This document shows, one piece after another, positions 58,063-64,000 of a stretch of 64,000 bases of DNA (its first letter is position 1; each line of letters starts with the position of its first letter). The notes beneath the pieces were generated by a model. It was not told the origin of the DNA. It worked only from the letters and a program-made list of their open reading frames with translations, and did not search any database. Source of the DNA: JAYOEY01 sp038116945 (lineage in GTDB: Bacteria; Pseudomonadota; Alphaproteobacteria; MPNO01; UBA2964); assembly GCA_038116945.1 (NCBI GenBank), contig JAYOEY010000020.1, positions 1 through 64,000 of the forward strand, written 5' to 3'. The position numbers and the translations under genes are program-made.

Positions 58063-59541
58063 TCAACCGTCCGCCGGCTCGTCCTCCGATTTCCACGCAT
58101 TGATCTTTCGGTACAGCGTCGCATGGGATAGCCCCAGCAGGACCGACGCGACCCTTACCTTTCCGTCGCACAGCCTGATCGCGTTTTCGATCGCTTCCCG
58201 CTCGATCTCGGCGAGGGGTCTGATTTTCATCGCCAGCGCTTCCATTTCTTCCCGGCTGGTGGTGTCGTCCGACGTGACCGGTGTTTCCTTGCCCGGCGTC
58301 GCGGCAGTTAGATCGTCGTCATGTTGCGCGCCGCCGCGTTCGACGGCCGGCATGACCCGGTTTCCCGATGCAAGAGCGGGCAGCATGTCGGGCGTGACAT
58401 CTTCGCCGTCGTTCAGGACGACGATCTGACGAACCACGTTCTGCAGTTCCCGGATGTTTCCCGGCCAGGAATATTCCTTGAGGATCGCCCTGGTCGCGGT
58501 CGAATAACGCTGAAAAGCCTTGCGTTCCTGCTTGGCGTAGTCCTTCAGGAAGGAATCGGCCAGCAGCAGGACGTCATCGTCGCGGTCGCGCAGCGGCGGC
58601 AGTTCGACCGGAATGACGTGCAGCCTGTAATACAGATCTTCCCGGAAGCGCCCCGCGCGGACTTCGTCCAGCGGATTCCGGTTGGTGGCGCACAGGATAC
58701 GGATATCGACGGATTCGGTTTCCGTGCTGCCGACGCGCTGGAACGTCTCGGTCTGCAGAAATCGCAGCAGCTTCGACTGTAGTCCGATATCCATTTCGCA
58801 GATTTCGTCCAGAAACAGCGTGCCACCGTCGGCGGCAGACGCCGCGCCCTTCCGATCCGATATCGCGCCGGTAAACGATCCTTTGACGTGACCGAATATC
58901 TCCGATTCCATGAGTTCCTGCGGAATGGCGGCGCAGTTGAGCGCTATGAACGGGCCGTTGTGACGCGGGCTCTGGGCGTGAATGGCCTGCGCGCAAAGCT
59001 CCTTGCCCGTACCGCTTTCTCCCTTGATGAAGATCGTGGCCTTGGACGCAGCAGTGCTTTCGATCGTCCGGTAGACCGCCTGCATGGCGAGCGAATTGCC
59101 GATCATCTGGTGCAGGCCAGACCGGTCGATCTGCTCCCGGTAGGTGTTGACGATCTCCGTGAGATGCAGCCGTTCGAACGTATTGCGCAAGGTGACGATC
59201 AGCCGATCCGCGCTGAACGGCTTGATGATGAAATCGAGCGCACCCCGCCGCATCGCGTCCACCGCGATGTTGATCGAACCATGAGCCGTAATCATGATGA
59301 CGGGGCACGGCATGCCGCCGTCATCGATCCGCTCCATGATGTCGAGCCCTGTCATGTCGGGCAGTTCCAGATCGAGGAGAATGCAGTCGGGCGTATTCTT
59401 CGCCATGTAGTCGAGCGCTTCCTTGCCCGTAGCGACATGGTGGACCGAATAAGGTTCGTTACGCAGGTACTGAATATAGCTCCTGGCGAGCAGGTGGGTG
59501 TCTTCGACCAGGAGGATCTGTCCTTTGCGCTCAGGCGTCAT
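58063..59541 (-). CDS. prsR: Sigma-54-dependent response regulator, PrsR-like
   Basis: 492 residues from ATG 59541. A receiver domain (about 7-120) has the phosphorylatable aspartate in ILLDLELPD and lysine in FIIKPF. The AAA+ domain has Walker A GESGTGKE, the sigma-54 contact loop as GSFTGA (A to S in GAFTGA) and Walker B GTLFLDEI. A C-terminal Fis-type helix-turn-helix ends in VASVLLGLSHATLYRKIN. In length and plan it resembles PrsR, the PEP-CTERM-box regulator. The kinase PrsK is not in this window. The surrounding sigma-54 promoters make it their likely activator. Confidence 0.85.
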   Translation of the reverse strand: MTPERKGQILLVEDTHLLARSYIQYLRNEPYSVHHVATGKEALDYMAKNTPDCILLDLELPDMTGLDIMERIDDGGMPCPVIMITAHGSINIAVDAMRRGALDFIIKPFSADRLIVTLRNTFERLHLTEIVNTYREQIDRSGLHQMIGNSLAMQAVYRTIESTAASKATIFIKGESGTGKELCAQAIHAQSPRHNGPFIALNCAAIPQELMESEIFGHVKGSFTGAISDRKGAASAADGGTLFLDEICEMDIGLQSKLLRFLQTETFQRVGSTETESVDIRILCATNRNPLDEVRAGRFREDLYYRLHVIPVELPPLRDRDDDVLLLADSFLKDYAKQERKAFQRYSTATRAILKEYSWPGNIRELQNVVRQIVVLNDGEDVTPDMLPALASGNRVMPAVERGGAQHDDDLTAATPGKETPVTSDDTTSREEMEALAMKIRPLAEIEREAIENAIRLCDGKVRVASVLLGLSHATLYRKINAWKSEDEPADG

Positions 59542-59620
59542 AAAGCGTCCCTTTTCGATCGCAGGAAACCCGGATTTCCCGAATTGCCGGACTGATTTAG
59601 ACGGGCAGAGCCCTGCGGTA

Positions 59621-59671
59621 AAGCCGTTTGAGATTAAATTGCACCTGGTCTGGTGCAATTTGAAACGGCTT
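59621..59671. other. Long hairpin (two 9-10-bp stems) between the regulator and OmpA-family genes
   Basis: AAATTGCACC (59636-59645) pairs with GGTGCAATTT (59652-59661) across a 6-base loop, and AAGCCGTTT (59621-59629) pairs with AAACGGCTT (59663-59671). The stem is interrupted by an uneven bulge. It lies in the leader of the prsR-like gene and about 110 bases before the OmpA promoter. It may be a binding site or an RNA structure. Confidence 0.6.
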
Positions 59672-59681
59672 TTCGCCGGAA

Positions 59682-59705
59682 AATCCCGGCCGCGTCGCCG
59701 GGATT
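59682..59705. other. Perfect 9-bp inverted repeat
   Basis: AATCCCGGC (59682-59690), 6-base spacer CGCGTC, GCCGGGATT (59697-59705). It lies 78 bases before the -24 element of the OmpA promoter, where an activator site would be expected, but differs from the GTCGC-N5-GCGAC motif. Confidence 0.55.
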
Positions 59706-59720
59706 CGCTGAAAATTCTCT

Positions 59721-59733
59721 TAACCTGCTGATA
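59721..59733 (-). promoter_or_regulatory. Possible IHF site (gene at 59893)
   Basis: TAACCTGCTGATA fits YAANNNNTTGATW with one mismatch and is nearly the site at 47009. It ends 49 bases before the -24 element, further than in the other three promoters. Confidence 0.4.
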
Positions 59734-59782
59734 ACCATGACAAATCGGGTGCAAGAGGACAAAAGGGCTGATGCAGGCGACT

Positions 59783-59798
59783 TGGCACGTATCTTGCT
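59783..59798 (+). promoter_or_regulatory. Sigma-54 promoter of the OmpA-family lipoprotein gene
   Basis: TGGCACG-TATC-TTGCT matches the consensus TGGCACG-N4-TTGCW exactly. Expected start about 59809, with a leader of about 84 bases. This 351-base gap (59542-59892) also contains the hairpins and possible IHF site listed above and no gene. Confidence 0.85.
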
Positions 59799-59892
59799 TG
59801 GTTATATCGTGCGAGCGTTACAGGCTTGTCGGGGGGACTCCGAAGTCTCCTGTTATCAAAATATTAATGCAAACGGGATGGGAGAAAAAAAC

Positions 59893-60750
59893 ATGTCGCT
59901 CAAACTTAAACTGATTGCGCTGGCCGCCGTTGCCGGGCTTCTCGGAGCCTGCAGCACGGCCGAGGTGGCGAAGCTGAAGGTCAATGGCGGGGCCTACGAG
60001 AAGGGCCTCCACCAGGGCTACATCAAGCTCGCGGATGCCGAATACGCCGAAGACGACTGGCCCGATGGCGATATCTTCGTCGACCGCGCGAGGGCCGCGG
60101 CGATGGGCAAGCCCACCGGACCCGAGGCGTTGAGCGCCCGCAAGCTGAAACCCAAGCATGCCAAACCGCTCGGCGATGCGCGCAAGCGTCTCATGGCGGC
60201 GCTGGATGCCGGTTCCGGGAAGGCGCACGGCGCGCTGTCGGCCAAGGCGCAGGTAGCGTTCGATTGCTGGATGCAGGAGGCCGAGGAGGACATGCAGCCC
60301 AGGCATATCGATGCCTGCCGCAACGATTTTTACGGCCAGATGGCGCTGCTCGAAGGCGCCATGTACAAGCCCGCGACGGTGAAATCGGCCATGCCGGCGC
60401 CGCCTGCCGCGCCGCGCAAGGCCGCGTTTACCGTCTATTTCGGTTTGGACAGCGCGAAGGTTTCCAAGGACGGAGCCGCGGTCGTTTCCCAGGCGGTTGC
60501 CTTCGCGAAGAAGAACAAGGCGTCCAATATCTACGTGACCGGCCATACCGATCGCGCCGGGTCGCGCAAATACAATGAAAAGCTCGCGATGGCCCGCGCG
60601 TCGGCAGTCGTCAAATCCCTGACTGGCATGAAGGTCAAAAAGGGCTTGATCGGCACGGTCGTCTATGGCGAGGACAATCTGGAGGTACAGACCCCCGACA
60701 ACAAGAAGGAAGGTCGTAACCGCCGCGTCGTGATCAGCGTTCTGTACTAG
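59893..60750 (+). CDS. OmpA-family lipoprotein
   Basis: 285 residues from ATG 59893 (GGGAGAAAAAAAC upstream). Lipoprotein signal and lipobox: LIALAAVAGLLGACS. A middle part with charged helices and two cysteines (FDCWMQEAEEDM, IDACRNDFYGQM) is not assigned. The C-terminal domain (about 175-285) is OmpA-like and peptidoglycan-binding: FTVYFGLDSAKVSKDG, NIYVTGHTDRAGSRKYNEKLAMARASAVVKSL, GRNRRVVI. It should anchor the outer membrane to the wall. Controlled by a sigma-54 promoter, it appears to be part of the same surface regulon. Confidence 0.9.
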   Translation: MSLKLKLIALAAVAGLLGACSTAEVAKLKVNGGAYEKGLHQGYIKLADAEYAEDDWPDGDIFVDRARAAAMGKPTGPEALSARKLKPKHAKPLGDARKRLMAALDAGSGKAHGALSAKAQVAFDCWMQEAEEDMQPRHIDACRNDFYGQMALLEGAMYKPATVKSAMPAPPAAPRKAAFTVYFGLDSAKVSKDGAAVVSQAVAFAKKNKASNIYVTGHTDRAGSRKYNEKLAMARASAVVKSLTGMKVKKGLIGTVVYGEDNLEVQTPDNKKEGRNRRVVISVLY

Positions 60751-60775
60751 GAACCGGAACGTAATACGGAACAAG

Positions 60776-60805
60776 GCCGGGCGGAGAGACAATGTTCCGT
60801 CCGGC
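60776..60805 (+). terminator. Possible terminator hairpin
   Basis: GCCGGGCGGA (60776-60785) pairs with TCCGTCCGGC (60796-60805), one G-T pair, with a 10-base loop. No long T-run follows, so it may act weakly. It comes 25 bases after the OmpA-family stop. Confidence 0.45.
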
Positions 60806-60967
60806 AGCGTTTCACCCCGCATTCGGGTCCGGACCGCGTTCCGGGCCCGGTGCGGAGACGAAAATTCGAACCGGCCGGACGCATGCCGTGTGGCATGACA
60901 GGCGCAAACGGTTCGGAAAGGCCGCGGAAGCGGATTGGAACTGGTCGTTTTCATATCGGGATCGGGA

Positions 60968-63900
60968 ATGGTGACGGACGCCCCGAATTCAGCGTCGACC
61001 GACATGGGCAGCGCGGCCGCCTTGGCTGAAGAAAGCGGCGCAATCGCTCAGAACCAGCCCGCGGGCGATGCACCGCCCGACGGGTCGGGCGACGCCGGTC
61101 TTGCCGTCGCGCAAACCATACCGGCAGGCGTCGTCAGGGGCGCCGATGGCGACACGTTCATCACCCGGGTCGACGGGGCGACCGTCAAGGCGTCGCCGGG
61201 AACCACGGTATTCCGGGGCGACATACTCGCCACGAGGGAAGGCGCCTCCGTCTCGGTGTCTTTCGCCAATGAAGCCGAGTTCTTTCTCGGTTCCAGCGGC
61301 CGCATGCTGGTCGAATCGATCGCGCCGTCAGGCGACAGCTCTGATCCCCAGTCGGTCTATTTCGTGCTGCACGGCCAGTTCGGATTTGCCCATCGAAGCG
61401 GAAGTTTCTCCGGCGGGCCCGGCGCGGTCGTTCGCACGCCGGTCGCGACCCTGCAGGTCCATAACGGACGCGTAGCCGGGAAGGCGGCGGCGGAAGCCGT
61501 CGAAAACGTCTTTACGCTGCTCAAGAACGGTGACGGTTCGCTCGGTTTCATGCGCGTCGTTACGGCGGGCGCCGCGGTGGTGCTCCAGGAAGAGTGGGAT
61601 ACCGCGCAGGTGGTGAGCCTGTTCCGGGAACCGGTCATCGTCGACCGGCCGGATATCGCGGGGTTCGTCGATCTGTTCGGAATCGCCGTGTCGCAATGGC
61701 TGGAGTCGCCCGCGCTGGCGCCGGCGCTCGGCGGCGAGGGGGGCGACGACGCGCCTGGCGGGCCGCCTGAAATACCATCCGACGGCGGACCCAGCGCGCG
61801 TTACCTGCCGCCGGCGGAACCGGGAGAGGTCGCCCCCGCACAGGTCGCCGCGCTCGAGGATGGCTTTGTGGCGCTGCCGTCCCGGCCCGATGTTGCGCCG
61901 GCCGCGGAACCCGCGCGCAATCGTGACGATGGCGCGAGCGCGCCGGTGCTCGATACCGGTCCGGTCCTCGCGGTAAGCGCGTTCCCCGGTCCGGGAGAAA
62001 ACATCACACTGGTCGGCGGCGCCGGTGCCAACGACGTTGCGACCATCAGCGCCGCGCCGACGGCGGTCAACAATCTCACGATCACCGACGTAAACGGTCA
62101 GGTCGTCCTGCGGGATACGGCGACCAACGCCACCGTCACCCTGGATAATTTCGAAACGCTCGACCTCAACCTGGGGACGGCCGGGGACGCCATCACCATC
62201 GGCGACCTGAGCGGCACCGACATCTCCGACAATACGGTCATCGTCGATGCCGGCGACGGCAACGATACGGTCGATGCGTCGGCAGCGGGCAAACGGGTCG
62301 TTCTGACCGGCGGCACCGGCGACGACGTCCTGACCGGCGGCTCCCGGAACGACGATCTTTTCGGCAACGCCGGCGCGGACACGCTGACCGGCAATGCCGG
62401 CAACGACACGCTGGACGGCGGGTCGGGCGCGGATACGCTGATCGGCGGCGCGGGCGACGATACCTATATCGTCGACGATGCCGGCGACACGGTGGACGAA
62501 AGCAGCGGCAGCGGCACCGATACCGTTCAGTCTTCGGTCACCTTCTCGCTGACCGGCAACGCGTCGACGGTCGAAAACCTGACCCTGACGGGAAGCGGAA
62601 GCATCAACGCCACCGGCAACGCGCTGGCCAACACGCTGACCGGCAACAGCGGGAACAACACGCTCGATGGCGGCGCCGGCGTCGACACCCTTGTCGGGGG
62701 CGCGGGCGACGATACCTATGTAGTGGATTCCTCCGCCGACGTGGTGACGGAAAACGCCGGGGAAGGAACCGATCTCGTGCAGAGTTCGGCGACGACCTTC
62801 ACGCTGTCGGCCAATGTCGAGAACCTGACCCTGACGGGTTCGGGCAACATCAATGGCGCGGGCAACGAACTCGCCAACGTCCTGACCGGAAATTCGGGCA
62901 ATAATTCCCTGTCCGGCGCCGCGGGCGACGATACGCTCGTCGGCGGAGCGGGCAACGATACGCTCGACGGCGGCGCGGGCGCCGATGCGATGACCGGCGG
63001 GACCGGCAACGATACCTATGTCGTCGACAATGCCGGCGATACGGTCTCCGAGAACGCCGGCGAAGGGACCGACATCGTCCAGAGCTCGATCACCGCTTCG
63101 CTTACGACCCTGTCGGCCAATGTCGAGAACCTGACGCTCACCGGGGCGGCTGCCATCGACGGCACCGGCAACGCGCTCGGCAACGTTCTGACCGGCAACA
63201 GCGCCGGCAACACGCTGACCGGACTTGACGGCAACGATACGCTCGATGGCCAGGGCGGCGTCGATACGCTGATCGGCGGGACCGGCGACGACACCTATGT
63301 CGTGGACCAGACTGCGGACATCGTGACCGAGGCATTCGGAGAGGGAACCGACCTTGTGCAGAGTTCCGCGGCGACATTCACCCTGTCGGCCAACGTCGAG
63401 AACCTGACCCTGACCGGCGGCGGAAACATCAACGGCGTCGGCAACGCACTCGTCAATACGCTGACCGGCAACAGCGGAAACAACGTCCTCGAAGGCGGGC
63501 TCGGCGGCGACACCCTCATCGGCGGCGGCGGCACCGATACGGCGACCTACGCCAATGCCGCGGGGCCGGTCACGGCCGATCTGCAGAACGGCGGCAGCGC
63601 CGGCGAGGCGAATGGCGACAGCTACAACGGCATCGAAAACCTGATCGGGTCCGCCTCTGCAGACACGCTGCTCGGCGACGGCAGCGCCAACAGGCTCGAC
63701 GGCGGCGCGGGGGGCGACACGATGACTGGCCGCGACGGCGACGACACCTATGTCGTCGACGACGCCTTGGATACGGTTGTCGAAGCAGGCAACGGAATAG
63801 ACACGATCGAAAGCTCTCTGGATTTTGACCTGACGACGGCGAACGGCAACAATGTCGAGAACCTGACCCTGACCGGGGCGGCGACCAGCGCCATCGGCAA

Positions 63901-64000
63901 CGGGCTCGACAACGTGCTGACCGGAAACGCCCTGGCCAACACGCTCACGGGCAATGGGGGCAACGACACGCTCAACGGCGGGGCTGGCGCCGACGCGATG
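60968..64000 (+). CDS. RTX-repeat adhesin/surface protein with FecR-like domain, incomplete at the window edge
   Basis: At least 1011 codons from ATG 60968, open to the last base. No N-terminal signal peptide, as usual for type I secretion. After an acidic, alanine-rich start (about 1-50), residues 53-120 form a FecR-like domain (VDGATVKASPGTTVFRGDILATREGASVSVSF). A proline-rich linker follows to about 330. From about 420 there are calcium-binding GGxGxDxL nonapeptides alternating with blocks that read GDDTYVVD, VENLTLTGSG and LTGNSGNNTL. Likely a large calcium-dependent adhesin. It lies 217 bases after the OmpA-family gene; GTG 60971 is the alternative start. Confidence 0.88.
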   Translation, partial: MVTDAPNSASTDMGSAAALAEESGAIAQNQPAGDAPPDGSGDAGLAVAQTIPAGVVRGADGDTFITRVDGATVKASPGTTVFRGDILATREGASVSVSFANEAEFFLGSSGRMLVESIAPSGDSSDPQSVYFVLHGQFGFAHRSGSFSGGPGAVVRTPVATLQVHNGRVAGKAAAEAVENVFTLLKNGDGSLGFMRVVTAGAAVVLQEEWDTAQVVSLFREPVIVDRPDIAGFVDLFGIAVSQWLESPALAPALGGEGGDDAPGGPPEIPSDGGPSARYLPPAEPGEVAPAQVAALEDGFVALPSRPDVAPAAEPARNRDDGASAPVLDTGPVLAVSAFPGPGENITLVGGAGANDVATISAAPTAVNNLTITDVNGQVVLRDTATNATVTLDNFETLDLNLGTAGDAITIGDLSGTDISDNTVIVDAGDGNDTVDASAAGKRVVLTGGTGDDVLTGGSRNDDLFGNAGADTLTGNAGNDTLDGGSGADTLIGGAGDDTYIVDDAGDTVDESSGSGTDTVQSSVTFSLTGNASTVENLTLTGSGSINATGNALANTLTGNSGNNTLDGGAGVDTLVGGAGDDTYVVDSSADVVTENAGEGTDLVQSSATTFTLSANVENLTLTGSGNINGAGNELANVLTGNSGNNSLSGAAGDDTLVGGAGNDTLDGGAGADAMTGGTGNDTYVVDNAGDTVSENAGEGTDIVQSSITASLTTLSANVENLTLTGAAAIDGTGNALGNVLTGNSAGNTLTGLDGNDTLDGQGGVDTLIGGTGDDTYVVDQTADIVTEAFGEGTDLVQSSAATFTLSANVENLTLTGGGNINGVGNALVNTLTGNSGNNVLEGGLGGDTLIGGGGTDTATYANAAGPVTADLQNGGSAGEANGDSYNGIENLIGSASADTLLGDGSANRLDGGAGGDTMTGRDGDDTYVVDDALDTVVEAGNGIDTIESSLDFDLTTANGNNVENLTLTGAATSAIGNGLDNVLTGNALANTLTGNGGNDTLNGGAGADAM
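62440..64000 (+). repeat. Tandem RTX/VCBS-like coding repeats
   Basis: The coding block beginning GGC-GA(C/T)-GA(C/T)-ACC-TAT (protein G-D-D/N-T-Y) recurs at 62453, 62705, 63005, 63284 and 63737, so units are about 252, 300, 279 and 453 bases. Each unit also carries VENLTLTG and LTGNSGN segments. Units differ at many positions, so the duplication is not recent. Confidence 0.8.

Noticed and set aside
59694..59708. A fourth GTCGC-N5-GCGAC activator site before the OmpA promoter
   Set aside because: GTCGC is present but the second half-site at the right spacing reads TTCGC, so the inverted repeat is not there.
60792..60974. Sixty-codon frame between the OmpA-family and RTX genes
   Set aside because: Arginine- and tryptophan-rich, overlaps a hairpin and the start of the RTX gene, no ribosome site.
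61048..63975. Series of minus-strand frames of 75-120 codons (valine/proline/serine-rich) along the RTX gene
   Set aside because: They are complements of the repetitive RTX coding units and recur with the repeat period, as expected of shadows.
62440..64000. Possible CRISPR-like or satellite array at the right edge
   Set aside because: The repeats are in frame, of unequal length (252-453 bases), and encode GGxGxD calcium-binding motifs; they are protein repeats.

Overview
The window is 64 kb of GC-rich, densely coding DNA from a Gram-negative bacterium, most likely an alphaproteobacterium. I infer this from lipoproteins with lipoboxes, an OmpA-type protein, tripartite tricarboxylate and TRAP transporter parts, a LigAB-type ring-cleavage dioxygenase, GGGGGAGGG-type palindromic repeats between genes and a sigma-54/IHF control system. 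No rRNA, tRNA, CRISPR array or complete insertion sequence was seen, and the genus cannot be fixed from the sequence.

From 0.3 to 11 kb lies an aromatic or heteroaromatic catabolic region: an orphan molybdenum hydroxylase large subunit, a VOC protein, a gentisate dioxygenase-like cupin, an isochorismatase-family amidase, a flavin monooxygenase, a crotonase, a Rieske oxygenase and LigA/LigB. From 11 to 23 kb come two more Rieske oxygenases of the phthalate-dioxygenase type, two UbiD-type decarboxylases, an EamA exporter, a cis-diol dehydrogenase-like SDR and a dienelactone hydrolase. This stretch also holds damaged genes: a lipoprotein with an in-frame stop, a TRAP solute-binding lipoprotein whose signal peptide is frameshifted, and a 3' remnant of a ubiD copy.

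From 22.7 to 46.9 kb are carboxylic-acid and small-molecule catabolic genes: two MmgE/PrpD proteins, an SDR with an enolase-superfamily enzyme, a TauD-type dioxygenase coupled to a DszC-like protein, a complete TctCBA transporter, an ADP-forming acyl-CoA ligase with an acyl-CoA dehydrogenase, an ankyrin protein, a periplasmic cyclophilin, an ornithine cyclodeaminase-like enzyme, cupins, a sulfatase, a ribbon-helix-helix regulator, hydrolases and an M24-family protein.

From 49.2 to 57.2 kb is an operon of an M24-family hydrolase, 2-oxoacid dehydrogenase E1alpha/E1beta/E2 and a class III CoA-transferase, followed by a LacI-type regulator divergent from a beta-hydroxyacid dehydrogenase. A shared GCAATCGATTGC operator sits in front of the operon and in the divergent promoter region.

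The most striking system is spread over 46.9-64 kb: a candidate sigma-54 cell-surface regulon. Two tandem secreted paralogs with a PEP-CTERM-like tail (V-S-T-P-S-T, hydrophobic stretch, RRRR), an unidentified cytosolic protein and an OmpA-family lipoprotein each have a -24/-12 promoter of near-consensus form. Three of the four share one layout: a GTCGC-N5-GCGAC inverted repeat, an IHF site ending 17-19 bp before the -24 element, then the promoter. A PrsR-like sigma-54 response regulator lies inside the group, and a large RTX-repeat protein with a FecR-like N-terminal domain runs off the right edge.
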